Position numbers and translations under genes: made by a program. A stretch of DNA of 64,000 nt from Acidobacteriota bacterium. Its GTDB lineage: Bacteria > Acidobacteriota > Terriglobia > Terriglobales > Acidobacteriaceae. Shown piece by piece: positions 26,251 through 34,666 of this stretch. Location: contig JAJYCQ010000006.1 of NCBI GenBank assembly GCA_021778315.1, positions 1 through 64,000 of the forward strand, written 5' to 3'. How positions within the stretch are numbered: the stretch's first letter is position 1; each line of letters starts with the position of its first letter. Below the pieces are notes generated by a model that worked only from the letters and a program-made list of their open reading frames with translations, was not told where the DNA came from and did not search any database.

Positions 26251-27969
26251 ATGTTGCTGGAGCTTCGCGCAGAGAACTATGCCGTGATCGACCACGCGGT
26301 CGCCGGGTTTGGGCCGGGGTTGAATCTGCTGACCGGGGAGACGGGTGCGGGCAAGTCGATCTTGATCGACGCGCTGGCGCTGCTGCTGGGCGGAAAAGCG
26401 TCCAGCGATGTGGTGCGCTTTGGTGCGGAGAAGGCCGTGCTGGGATGTGTGTTCGAGACGACTCCGGGGGCGGAGGAGATTCTTGAGGCGAATGGGATCG
26501 ACGCGGAGGGCGATGAGATTCTGCTGCGGCGCGAGATCTCGGGGAGTGGCAAGGGGCGGGTGTTTGTGAATAATCAGCCGGCGACGGTGGCGGTGCTTCG
26601 GCAACTGGCACCGGAGCTGGCGCTGGTGCATGCGCAGTCGGAGACGCTGGTGGCGTTTGATGCCGCGCAGCAGAGAATGCTGCTGGACCGGTTTGGGGAT
26701 ATCAGCAGCGAGGAGGTGGGGGCGGCGTATGGGAAGTGGCGAGCGCTGGCGGGGCAGATCGATGAGTTGCGGAGCGTGGAGCAGGACCGGCTGAGGCTGA
26801 TTGACCTGTGGAGCTTCCAGGTGAAGGAGATTGACGGCGCGGCGATTGAGGACGCGGAGGAAGACTCGCGGCTGGAGACGGAGAAGCGGGTGCTGGCGAA
26901 CTCGGAGCGGCTGTTTACCGCAGCCACGGCGGCGCAGGAGTTGCTATACGAGGCGGAGGTTTCTGCGGAGACGCTGCTGGGTGGAGCGCTGCGGCATGTG
27001 GAGGACCTGGCGAGGTTCGACGAGCAGTTCAAGGAGACGGCGCAGCAGCTGGCCAATGCGAAGGCGAGCGTGGAGGATGCGACGGCGACGCTGCGGGATT
27101 TTGCGGGGAAGGTGACCGCGTCGCCGGAGAGGCTGGGGGAGATTGAGGACCGGCTGGCGGCGCTGGACAGGTTGAAGCGGAAGTATGGCAAGACGCTGGC
27201 GGAGGTGATTGGGTTTGGCGCGGATGCGGCAGCGAAGTTGTCGGACCTGGAGAATCGCGATGCTCGGCTGATGGAGTTGGAGAAGGACCTGACGCTGGCC
27301 GCGGCGAAGTATATTGTGCTGGCGAGGAAGCTGACGGCGGAGAGGAATGCTGCGGCGAAGAAGCTGGCGAAGATGGCGGAGCGGCAGATTAATGAGCTGG
27401 CCATGCAGGCTCGGTTTGAGGTGGTGTTGACGTCGCGGGAGGATGTGGAGGCGTGGACGGGGTTTGGCTGGGATAGGGTCGAGTGCAGGATTGCGACGAA
27501 CCCGGGAGAGCCGCTGAAGGCGCTGACGGAGATTGCGTCTGGCGGTGAGATGAGCCGGGTGATGCTGGCGCTGAAGGTGTCGGTGGAGGAGGGAGCGGCG
27601 GCGGCTGCGAATCGGCGGCGACGGACGGCGCTGCCGAGGACGCTGGTGTTTGACGAGATTGATATTGGCATTGGCGGGCGGGCGGCGGAGGCGGTGGGGC
27701 AGAAGCTGAAGACGCTGTCGCAGTCGCAGCAGGTGATCTGCATTACGCATCTTCCGCAGATTGCGGCGTTCGCGGACCAGCACTTTTTGATTGAGAAGGC
27801 GGAGACGGGTGGACGGACGCATACCGGGGTTCGGAGGATGGAGCCTCGGGAACGCGTGGAGGAGATTGCGCGGATGCTGTCAGGGGCGAGCCTGACGGAG
27901 ACCAGCCTGCGCCACGCGGAACAGATGTTGAAGTCGTCCTACGGTCCTGCGCGGACGGCGGGCGTTTAA
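26251..27969 (+). CDS. recN: DNA repair protein RecN
   Basis: A 572-residue SMC-like ATPase acting in double-strand break repair. Walker A is GETGAGKSILIDALALLLGG (about 37-56). There are two long coiled-coil arms through residues 155-380, the ABC signature region EIASGGEMSRVMLALKV, Walker B TLVFDEIDIGIGG and the H-loop ICITHLPQIAAFADQHF. Start ATG 26251 begins MLLELRAENYAVIDH, the conserved RecN opening; an upstream frame from 26176 lacks similarity. The last ten codons and the stop lie inside a dispersed repeat, so the tail SSYGPARTAGV is repeat-derived. Confidence 0.97.
   Translation: MLLELRAENYAVIDHAVAGFGPGLNLLTGETGAGKSILIDALALLLGGKASSDVVRFGAEKAVLGCVFETTPGAEEILEANGIDAEGDEILLRREISGSGKGRVFVNNQPATVAVLRQLAPELALVHAQSETLVAFDAAQQRMLLDRFGDISSEEVGAAYGKWRALAGQIDELRSVEQDRLRLIDLWSFQVKEIDGAAIEDAEEDSRLETEKRVLANSERLFTAATAAQELLYEAEVSAETLLGGALRHVEDLARFDEQFKETAQQLANAKASVEDATATLRDFAGKVTASPERLGEIEDRLAALDRLKRKYGKTLAEVIGFGADAAAKLSDLENRDARLMELEKDLTLAAAKYIVLARKLTAERNAAAKKLAKMAERQINELAMQARFEVVLTSREDVEAWTGFGWDRVECRIATNPGEPLKALTEIASGGEMSRVMLALKVSVEEGAAAAANRRRRTALPRTLVFDEIDIGIGGRAAEAVGQKLKTLSQSQQVICITHLPQIAAFADQHFLIEKAETGGRTHTGVRRMEPRERVEEIARMLSGASLTETSLRHAEQMLKSSYGPARTAGV
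27936..27962. repeat. Dispersed repeat copy 3, forming the recN 3' end
   Basis: GTCCTACGGTCCTGCGCGGA continues to GCGGG at 27962. It shares 20 of 20 bases with 24677-24696 and 19 of 20 with 10170-10189. It encodes the last residues of RecN in frame. Confidence 0.75.
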
Positions 27970-28057
27970 GAGCGGGCGGTGGAAGAGGATGGGGGGGTGG
28001 GCAACCTCTTGGGTGTGGGGGGCCTCTCAAGAGGCATTGCCCCAGGAGGGTTTTAGC

Positions 28058-28204
28058 ATGTCTGAGTCGAAGAAGTGTGCGCACGGTCCTTGCAGTTGTG
28101 TGGTGCCGGATGGGAAGAAGTACTGCTCGCAGATGTGTGAGGATAGCAAGGGTGTGACGTCGATCAAATGCGACTGTAAGCATGCGGGATGCTCGGCGGG
28201 TTGA
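28058..28204 (+). CDS. Bacterial metallothionein
   Basis: A 48-residue protein, MSESKKCAHGPCSCVVPDGK continuing KYCSQMC and ending KCDCKHAGCSAG. Nine cysteines and two histidines follow the arrangement of prokaryotic SmtA/BmtA metallothioneins (KCxHxxCxC, YCSxxC, CxCxHxGC). It should bind zinc, cadmium or copper(I) in the cytoplasm. AGGAGG lies about eight bases before ATG 28058. It is a single gene between recN and ispH. No SmtB-type regulator is adjacent; the ArsR-like gene at 34.3 kb is too far away to link. Confidence 0.85.
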   Translation: MSESKKCAHGPCSCVVPDGKKYCSQMCEDSKGVTSIKCDCKHAGCSAG

Positions 28205-28282
28205 GGATTGGGCGATAAAGTTTTGCACCGCCGGTGGTTCAGGCCAGGGGGCGGAATCGGTGTGGTACGCCCCTGAAGCGGG

Positions 28283-28288
28283 TATACT
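28283..28288 (+). promoter_or_regulatory. -10-like element of a leaderless ispH promoter
   Basis: TATACT is followed by six bases and GTG 28295. The AAGAGG touching the GTG is too close to act as a normal ribosome-binding site. No clear -35 was found. Confidence 0.45.
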
Positions 28289-28294
28289 AAGAGG

Positions 28295-29314
28295 GTGACT
28301 AACTCGATCGCCGATCCCGCAAACGTCAGCCAGAACACCGGCGAGTCCGCAACCAAACGCATCCTGCTGTTGAAGCCGAGAGGCTTCTGCGCGGGAGTGG
28401 TGCGTGCCATCGACATCGTGCAGATTGCGCTGGACACGTTCGGCGCTCCGATTTACGTGCGCAAGGAGATTGTTCATAACAGCTATGTTGTGAATGACTT
28501 AGCGCAAAAGGGCGCGATCTTCGTGAGTGAGTTGGACGAGGTTCCTGCGGGAGCCCGGGTGATCTATTCGGCGCATGGGGTTTCGCCGGCGGTGAGGGAG
28601 CGGGCGAAGGAGCGCGGGCTGAAGGTCATCGACGCGACGTGCCCGCTGGTAACCAAGGTGCATATTGAGGCGATCAAGTTCGCCAAGCAGGGGTATTCGC
28701 TGGTGCTGGTGGGGCATCGTGACCATGAAGAAGTTGAGGGAACGCAGGGCGAGGCTCCGGATGTGACGCAGGTGGTGTCGACGGTGGAAGAGGTTGCGGC
28801 GCTGGTGGTGCCTGATCCGAACAAGGTGGCGTACCTGACGCAGACGACGCTGTCGCTGGACGAGGCGCGGTACATGATTGAGGCGCTGAAGAAGAAGTTT
28901 CCGAATATTGCGGGGCCTCATGCGCAGGATATTTGTTATGCGACGGAGAATCGCCAGACGGCGGTGAAGAATGTGGCGCATGGAGCGGACCTGGTGCTGG
29001 TGGTGGGATCGAGGAACAGTTCGAACTCGAACCGTCTGGTGGAGGTATCGCAGAATATTGGGACGCACTCGTATTTGATTGATAAGGCTGAGGATATCCA
29101 GCTGGGCTGGCTGGAGGGTGTAGCGACGGTGGCGATTACGGCGGGGGCGTCGGCACCGGAGATCCTGGTGCAGGAGGTGATGGTGTATCTGCAGAGCAAG
29201 GGTTATGGGTCCGTGGAAGAGGTTGAGGTGATGCCGGAGAATGTGCGGTTTGGGCTTCCTCCGGAGATTGTTCAAGCGATTGCCGCAGCTCCGCCGGTAC
29301 CGGCGAGCTTGTAG
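28295..29314 (+). CDS. ispH: 4-hydroxy-3-methylbut-2-enyl diphosphate reductase
   Basis: A 339-residue iron-sulfur enzyme, last step of the MEP isoprenoid pathway, giving IPP and DMAPP. Cluster cysteines are in KPRGFCAGVVRAI, DATCPLVTKVH and AQDICYATENRQTAV. Other signatures are EIVHNSYVV, VIYSAHGVSP, LVGHRDHEEVEGTQGEAP, SRNSSNSNRLVEV and TAGASAPEILVQEV. An N-terminal extension of about 23 residues precedes the core. The start is GTG 28295, directly after a -10-like TATACT. It stands just before the squalene-hopene cyclase, so precursor supply and hopanoid synthesis are neighbours. Confidence 0.97.
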   Translation: MTNSIADPANVSQNTGESATKRILLLKPRGFCAGVVRAIDIVQIALDTFGAPIYVRKEIVHNSYVVNDLAQKGAIFVSELDEVPAGARVIYSAHGVSPAVRERAKERGLKVIDATCPLVTKVHIEAIKFAKQGYSLVLVGHRDHEEVEGTQGEAPDVTQVVSTVEEVAALVVPDPNKVAYLTQTTLSLDEARYMIEALKKKFPNIAGPHAQDICYATENRQTAVKNVAHGADLVLVVGSRNSSNSNRLVEVSQNIGTHSYLIDKAEDIQLGWLEGVATVAITAGASAPEILVQEVMVYLQSKGYGSVEEVEVMPENVRFGLPPEIVQAIAAAPPVPASL

Positions 29315-29381
29315 AGGGCGGCGAATCGTATTGAATAGTGGAGAGTTGAAGACTGGTTTCGACGACGTACGGCTGCCATCC

Positions 29382-31400
29382 ATGAGTACAACCCCTTCCA
29401 ACCCGCAAGCACCGAAGCAACCCAAGTTTGGCCGGATGGATCTCGCGATGGAGCGGGTGAGCGAGGGTATATCCAAGGCCGCGGATTGGCTGCTGGGCAA
29501 CCAGCATGAGCAGGGGTATTGGTGCGGGGAGCTCGAGGCGGACTCGATGCTCGAGGCCGATTACATCTATATGCATACGCTGCTGGGAACGGGCGACAGC
29601 GGGAAGATGGAGCGGTGCGTCAATGAGATTCTGCGGCACCAGAATGAAGACGGTGGATGGAGTAATTATCCGGGTGGGCCGTCGAATGTGAACTATGGGG
29701 TGAAGTGCTACCTGGCGCTGAAACTGATGGGCTGGATGGCGGATAACCCGGTGATGGTGAAGGCTCGGGAGAACGTGCTGGCGCTGGGCGGCGTGGTGGA
29801 GTGCAACACGTTTACGAAGATGTACCTGTGTTCGCTGGGGCAGTATGACTACGACGCGGTTCCGGCGGTTCCTCCGGAGATGCTGCTGTTTCCGAACTGG
29901 TTCTACTTCAACATTTACGAGATCAGCGCGTGGTCGCGGGCGATCCTGGTGCCTCTGTCGATCATCTACGCGAAGAAGCCGTTCAAGAAGCTGGCTCCAG
30001 AGCAGACGATTGATGAGCTGTTTGTGGGTGGGCGCGAGAATGCGAATCTGTACCTGCATCTGGACAAGAAGCACCTGATCTCGTGGCGGAACTTCTTCTT
30101 GTTTACGGATCGGCTGGCGCACTGGTCGGAGCGGGTGCATATTCGTCCTCTGCGGAAGATGGCGCTGAAGAAGGCCGAGAAGTGGATGCTGGATCACTTT
30201 GAGCGGTCCGATGGTCTGGGCGCTATCTATCCGGCCATGCTGAATGCGATTGTGGCGCTGGTGTACCTGGGGTACTCGAAGGATGACCCGCAGGTGATTC
30301 GGGCGATGGATGAGTTTGAGAAGCTGGGGATCGATTGCCCGGAGGGGACGGCGGATTATCCGACGCCGACGTTCCGGATGCAGCCGTGCTTTTCTCCGGT
30401 GTGGGATACGGCGCAGGTGCTGTCGACGTTTGGCGAGGTGGGGCTGTCGCGGACCGATCCGAGGCTGGTGAAGGCAGCGGACTGGCTGCTGAGCAAGGAG
30501 ATTCGGTACAAGGGCGACTGGTCGCACAATGTGAAGAACGTGGAGGCAAGCTGCTGGTGCTTCTTCTTCAACAATGACCATCAGCCGGATGTGGACGATA
30601 CGGGCGAGGTGCTGCTGGCGTTGAAGGCTGTCGATAACCCTCGCGAGCGGTATCAGCATGAGGTGACGCAGCGGTCGATTGAGTGGGTGTTTGCGATGCA
30701 GTGCAAGAACGGCGGATGGGCGTCGTTCGACAAGGACAACACGAAGAAGATGTTCGAGTCGATTCCGTTTGCCGATCATAATGCGATGATCGATCCCCCG
30801 ACGGTGGACATAACGGGGCGGATTCTGGAGATGCTGGCGAGCTACGGGTATACTCGCCGGGACAAGCGGGTGGAGAAGGCGGTGCAGTTCATCCTGCGGG
30901 AGCAGGAGTCGGATGGCGCGTGGTTTGGCCGCTGGGGCGTGAACTATCTGTACGGAACATTCCTGGTGCTGCGCGGATTGCAGGCGATGGAGTACTCGTA
31001 TCTGGAGGTTCCGGTGCAGCAGGCGGCGGAGTGGATACGGATGGTGCAGAATCCTGATGGCGGGTGGGGAGAGACGTGCGGAACGTACGATGATCCGAAC
31101 CAGCGCGGGGTGGGGCCGTCGACTCCGAGCCAGACGGCGTGGGCGCTGCTGGGATTGCTGGCGGCGAATGATACCCGGTCTGACTCGGTTGCGAAGGGAA
31201 TCCGGTGGCTGATTGAGCGCCAGCACGAGGACGGTTCGTGGGATGAGTTGATGCCGGGACGAAACGGCGAGAGCTACTACACGGGGACAGGTTTCCCGCG
31301 GGTGTTTTACCTCGGCTACCATTTGTATAAGCAGTATTTTCCCCTGCTGGCGCTGACGACGTATCGCAAGGCCATGGAGCGGGGCGAAAGCGAAGCTTAA
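29382..31400 (+). CDS. shc: Squalene-hopene cyclase
   Basis: A 672-residue monotopic membrane enzyme that cyclises squalene to hopene/hopanol. The catalytic acid motif is D403-V-D405-D406-T in QPDVDDTGEVLLAL. Several QW repeats are visible (HQNEDGGWSNYPGG, QCKNGGWASFDKDN, QESDGAWFGRWGVNYLYG, QNPDGGWGETCGTYDDP, QHEDGSWDE). The start at ATG 29382 (MSTTPSNPQAPKQ) is chosen because the upstream extension has no cyclase similarity. It is followed after 102 bp by hpnH and is part of a hopanoid block that continues to hpnA. Confidence 0.97.
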   Translation: MSTTPSNPQAPKQPKFGRMDLAMERVSEGISKAADWLLGNQHEQGYWCGELEADSMLEADYIYMHTLLGTGDSGKMERCVNEILRHQNEDGGWSNYPGGPSNVNYGVKCYLALKLMGWMADNPVMVKARENVLALGGVVECNTFTKMYLCSLGQYDYDAVPAVPPEMLLFPNWFYFNIYEISAWSRAILVPLSIIYAKKPFKKLAPEQTIDELFVGGRENANLYLHLDKKHLISWRNFFLFTDRLAHWSERVHIRPLRKMALKKAEKWMLDHFERSDGLGAIYPAMLNAIVALVYLGYSKDDPQVIRAMDEFEKLGIDCPEGTADYPTPTFRMQPCFSPVWDTAQVLSTFGEVGLSRTDPRLVKAADWLLSKEIRYKGDWSHNVKNVEASCWCFFFNNDHQPDVDDTGEVLLALKAVDNPRERYQHEVTQRSIEWVFAMQCKNGGWASFDKDNTKKMFESIPFADHNAMIDPPTVDITGRILEMLASYGYTRRDKRVEKAVQFILREQESDGAWFGRWGVNYLYGTFLVLRGLQAMEYSYLEVPVQQAAEWIRMVQNPDGGWGETCGTYDDPNQRGVGPSTPSQTAWALLGLLAANDTRSDSVAKGIRWLIERQHEDGSWDELMPGRNGESYYTGTGFPRVFYLGYHLYKQYFPLLALTTYRKAMERGESEA

Positions 31401-31502
31401 GGCAGGGACGGAACATCCAATCGTAGTTTGTTGGGCTTGTGTTTGGAACGAATCGTTTTCAGAACGACCAGAGAGTTTTCGTAGTACAAGGAGTTTTACC
31501 GC

Positions 31503-32660
31503 ATGGGTATTCCCATCTCGCAGATGTTCACCGTGACGACGTACGTACTGAAGCAGAAGCTTTCGGGGCGCAAGCGGTATCCGCTGGTGCTGATGCTGGA
31601 GCCGCTGTTTCGCTGCAACCTGGCGTGCGCCGGCTGCGGCAAGATCCAGTATCCGGCTCATATTCTGAAGGCGCAGTTGACGCCGGAGCAATGCTTCAAG
31701 GCGGTGGAGGAGTGTGGGACGCCGATGGTGTCGATTCCGGGTGGAGAGCCGCTGCTGCATCCGGATATGCCGGAGATTGTGGCGGGGTTGGTGGCGAGGA
31801 AGAAGTATATCTACCTCTGCACGAATGCGTTGCTGCTGAAGGAGAAGCTGCATCTGTTCAAGCCGTCGAAGTACCTGAGCTTTTCGGTGCATGTGGATGG
31901 GCAGAAGGAGCATCACGATCTGTCGGTGTGCCGCGAGGGCGGGCATGATATTGCGATGGAGGGGATACGCGCGGCGGTGGCTGCGGGGTTCCGCGTGACG
32001 ACGAATACGACGCTGTTCGATGGAGCGGATCCGAACTCGGTGCGCGCGCACTTTGATGAGCTGATGGCGACTGGCGTGGAGAGCATGATGGTGTCGCCGG
32101 GCTATACGTACGACAAGGCTCCGGACCAGAATCACTTTTTGGGGAAGGCTCGCTCGCGCAAGCTGTTCCGTGCGATTCTGTCGAACCGGAAGAAGAGCTG
32201 GCAGTTCAATACGCATCCGCTGTTCTCGGAATATTTGATGGGCAAGCAGGACTTTGAGTGCACGCCTTGGGGCATGCCGACGTATTCGATCTTTGGATGG
32301 CAGAAGCCTTGCTACCTGCTGCAGGATGGGTACGCGGACACGTTCCAGGAGATGCTGGATACGGTGGACTGGGCGAACTATGGAGCGAAGAGCGGGAATC
32401 CGCAGTGCGCGAACTGCATGGTGCACTCGGGGCATGAGGCTTCGGCGGTGGACTACAACTTCAGCTCGCTGAAGGGGTTTGTGGAGACGGCGAAGAAGTA
32501 TATGTTCCCGTCGATGTATGAGGACGAGGGAGCGCAGAAGCTGCTGAATGAGTGGCCGGTTGCGGGGCATGGACCCCTGGTGCAGATTGGGGACAAGCCT
32601 ACGGCGGTGGTCGTGACGACTTCGGTGAATGAGCACGCGAATAGCGTGGCGGGAGACTGA
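31503..32660 (+). CDS. hpnH: HpnH, radical SAM adenosylhopane synthase
   Basis: A 385-residue radical SAM enzyme that adds the 5'-deoxyadenosyl group to diploptene, first step of C35 hopanoid side-chain synthesis. The cluster motif is C38-x3-C42-x2-C45 in FRCNLACAGCGKIQYP. The HpnH opening IPISQMFTVTTYVLKQKLSG and later CTPWGMPTYSIFGWQKPCYLL, CANCMVHSG and EASAVDYNFSS are characteristic. AAGGAG lies ten bases before the ATG. The gene is two bases upstream of the 152-residue gene and so is in one operon with it and hpnA. Confidence 0.96.
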   Translation: MGIPISQMFTVTTYVLKQKLSGRKRYPLVLMLEPLFRCNLACAGCGKIQYPAHILKAQLTPEQCFKAVEECGTPMVSIPGGEPLLHPDMPEIVAGLVARKKYIYLCTNALLLKEKLHLFKPSKYLSFSVHVDGQKEHHDLSVCREGGHDIAMEGIRAAVAAGFRVTTNTTLFDGADPNSVRAHFDELMATGVESMMVSPGYTYDKAPDQNHFLGKARSRKLFRAILSNRKKSWQFNTHPLFSEYLMGKQDFECTPWGMPTYSIFGWQKPCYLLQDGYADTFQEMLDTVDWANYGAKSGNPQCANCMVHSGHEASAVDYNFSSLKGFVETAKKYMFPSMYEDEGAQKLLNEWPVAGHGPLVQIGDKPTAVVVTTSVNEHANSVAGD

Positions 32661-32662
32661 CG

Positions 32663-33121
32663 ATGGCTACGTTACAGCAGGAACATTTGAAGATTGAGCA
32701 GCTGAAGCAGACGTCTGCGGATGAGTTGGAAGTGATTGCGGGACGCGAGCGGGAGAATCTGGAGGGATGGATTCCGGAGCTGGCGAGCGAGGCCGAGGTG
32801 CGTGAGGCGCTGGAGAAGGCGTTTGACTATCGCGGCGATGTGACGGTGACGCGCAAAGATGGTTCGACGATTGAGGGGTATCTGTACGATCGACGGAGTG
32901 AGCCGACGCTGGAGGCTTCGCTGGTGCGGATTATTCCTACTCCGAAGCTGGGGGTTCCGGTGGAGCGCGTGATGGTGAGCTATGCGGACATTGCTGCTCT
33001 GCAGTTTACTGGGCGCGACACGGCCGCGGGCAAGACGTTCGAGGCGTGGATCAAGAAGTACTGGGAGAAGAAGGCCGCGGGCGAGACGAATATTCAGATC
33101 GAGCCCGAGGCGCTCGACTAA
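32663..33121 (+). CDS. Unknown protein embedded in the hopanoid operon
   Basis: A 152-residue protein I do not recognise. An acidic helical N-terminus (about 1-55) precedes a small beta domain: DYRGDVTVTRKDGSTIEGYL, then LVRIIPTPKLG and RVMVSYADIAALQFTGRDTA. The C-terminal helix reads FEAWIKKYWEKKAAG. The beta part looks like an Sm-like or RNA-binding-type barrel, but this is only an impression. It has no signal or membrane segment. It starts two bases after hpnH and ends six bases before hpnA, so it is co-translated with two hopanoid enzymes and probably serves that pathway or its membrane localisation. Confidence 0.85.
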   Translation: MATLQQEHLKIEQLKQTSADELEVIAGRERENLEGWIPELASEAEVREALEKAFDYRGDVTVTRKDGSTIEGYLYDRRSEPTLEASLVRIIPTPKLGVPVERVMVSYADIAALQFTGRDTAAGKTFEAWIKKYWEKKAAGETNIQIEPEALD

Positions 33122-33127
33122 GCCGTC

Positions 33128-34141
33128 ATGCGACTGTTTGTGACGGGGGCGACTGGGTTTGTCGGGGCGCATGTGGCGCAGATGGCGGCGGCGCAGGGGG
33201 CGGAGTTGCGGCTGCTGACTCGGGCTAGCTCGGATACGTCTCGGTTGCCGGCGGGGGCGGATGTGGTGGTGGGGGATCTGCGCGAGCCGGAGGGGTTTGC
33301 TTCGGCGCTCAAGGGGTGCGATGCGCTGATCCATGTGGCTGCGGATTATCGGTTGTGGGTTCCGGATCCGGCGGAGATGTACAGGGCAAATGTTGAGGGG
33401 ACGAGGACGTTGCTGCGGCTGGCTCGTGAGGCTGGCGTGCGGCGGGTGGTGTACACGAGCAGCGTGGCTACGATGGGGTTCAAGATGGATGGGACCATTG
33501 TGGATGAAGAGACCGAGGTGAGTGAGGCCGATATGATTGGCCACTACAAGCGGTCGAAGTGGATGGCGGAGCAGGTGGCGATGGAGGCGGCGAGGGCGGG
33601 GCAAGAGGTGATTGTGCTGAATCCGACGACGCCGATTGGGTCCGAGGATACGAAGCCGACTCCTACGGGGCGGATCGTGGTGGACTTTCTGAATGGGAAC
33701 TTTCCGGCGTATGTGGAGACGGGTTTGAACCTGGTGGATGTGGAGGAGGTGGCTCGGATGCACCTGGTGGCGCTGGAGCGGGGGAGGCCGGGGGAGAGGT
33801 ACATTCTGGGCGGAGAGAACCTTACGCTGAAGCAGATTCTGGATCGGCTGGCGGCGATTACGGGGATGAAGGCTCCGACGATGAAGGTGCCGCATGCGGT
33901 GGCGATGGCGTTTGCGTATCTGGATGAGACGGTGACGGGGAAGTGGCGGGGGAAGGAGCCTCGGGCTACGGTGGAGGCGGTGCGGATGGGGAAGAAGATG
34001 ATGTTTGCGAGCTCGGCGAAGGCGGAGAGGGAGTTGGGGTTGAGGGTGATGAGCGTGGAGGGTGCGCTGCGGTCGGCGTGCGCTTGGTTTTATAAGAACG
34101 GGTACGTGGACAAGGCTCGGATGAGCTGTACGGGGTGTTAG
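33128..34141 (+). CDS. hpnA: HpnA, hopanoid-associated sugar epimerase/dehydratase
   Basis: A 337-residue extended short-chain dehydrogenase. NAD(P) motif GATGFVGAHVA (G7, G10, G13), DLREPEGFASALKGCDALIHVAA, catalytic SSVATMG serine and Y140-x3-K144 in GHYKRSKWMAE, and LNPTTPIGSED are all present. HpnA proteins are consistently linked with hopanoid genes, but their substrate is not settled. It is the last gene of the shc-hpnH-unknown-hpnA series, six bases after the 152-residue gene. The terminal stretch RMSCTGC is unusual. Confidence 0.94.
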   Translation: MRLFVTGATGFVGAHVAQMAAAQGAELRLLTRASSDTSRLPAGADVVVGDLREPEGFASALKGCDALIHVAADYRLWVPDPAEMYRANVEGTRTLLRLAREAGVRRVVYTSSVATMGFKMDGTIVDEETEVSEADMIGHYKRSKWMAEQVAMEAARAGQEVIVLNPTTPIGSEDTKPTPTGRIVVDFLNGNFPAYVETGLNLVDVEEVARMHLVALERGRPGERYILGGENLTLKQILDRLAAITGMKAPTMKVPHAVAMAFAYLDETVTGKWRGKEPRATVEAVRMGKKMMFASSAKAERELGLRVMSVEGALRSACAWFYKNGYVDKARMSCTGC

Positions 34142-34284
34142 GGGGCGGGTGCGCGAGGAGGGGACAGAGACCTTGCGGCTCGCGCATTGGTAGGGAGGTA
34201 CTCGTCACCATGGGTATGGCTTTGGGTGAGTGCCGGGGTTGGTGAGGTCAGGGAACAGTCATCAGGAATCGCAAAAATTAGCCA

Positions 34285-34312
34285 TTGACATCTCGCGATA
34301 AATCACTACCAT
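34285..34312 (+). promoter_or_regulatory. Promoter of the ArsR-AHSA1 pair, probably leaderless
   Basis: TTGACA at 34285-34290, a 16-base spacer and TACCAT at 34307-34312 form the best -35/-10 pair in the window. A GTG in frame with the regulator lies six bases after the -10, at 34319; an ATG at 34313 overlaps the expected start site. Confidence 0.55.
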
Positions 34313-34666
34313 ATGGTTGTGGATAGCTTGGATACTACCTTTGTGGCTCTGTCTGATCCAACCCGGCGGGCGATGATCGAACGACTCACCCGTGGGCCTG
34401 CGACAGTGCATGGATTGACGGAGCCGTTTGAACTGTCGCAGCAGATGATTTCGAAACATATTGCAACCCTGGTGCGGGCTCGGATTGTGGTCAAGACGAA
34501 GCGTGGACGAGAGAGTGTGTGCACGCTGAGGCCAGAGGCGATTAAGACAGTCAGCGACTGGGCCATTCGCTATCGCCGATTCTGGGAAGAGAGCTTCGAC
34601 AAGCTCGAGGTTGTTGTACATCAAATGAAGAAAGAGGAGGCAGGAGATGATAAAAAACGCGATTAG
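34313..34666 (+). CDS. ArsR-family winged-helix regulator
   Basis: A 117-residue protein (115 if it starts at GTG 34319). It has the helix-turn-helix core TTFVALSDPTRRAMIERLTRGPATVHGLTEPFELSQQMISKHIATLVRA, then a beta wing RIVVKTKRGRESVCTLRPEAI. It has no metal-binding cysteine motif of the ArsR/SmtB kind. This subgroup is typically paired with an AHSA1/SRPBCC gene, as here (20-base overlap), and the pair probably forms an autoregulated two-gene unit. The promoter position makes the GTG start attractive, but the ATG cannot be excluded. Confidence 0.9.
   Translation: MVVDSLDTTFVALSDPTRRAMIERLTRGPATVHGLTEPFELSQQMISKHIATLVRARIVVKTKRGRESVCTLRPEAIKTVSDWAIRYRRFWEESFDKLEVVVHQMKKEEAGDDKKRD

Noticed and set aside
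29136..32636. A 1166-codon minus-strand frame opposite shc and hpnH
   Set aside because: It is arginine/histidine-rich low-complexity sequence caused by GC-rich codons on the other strand; the plus-strand genes are certain.
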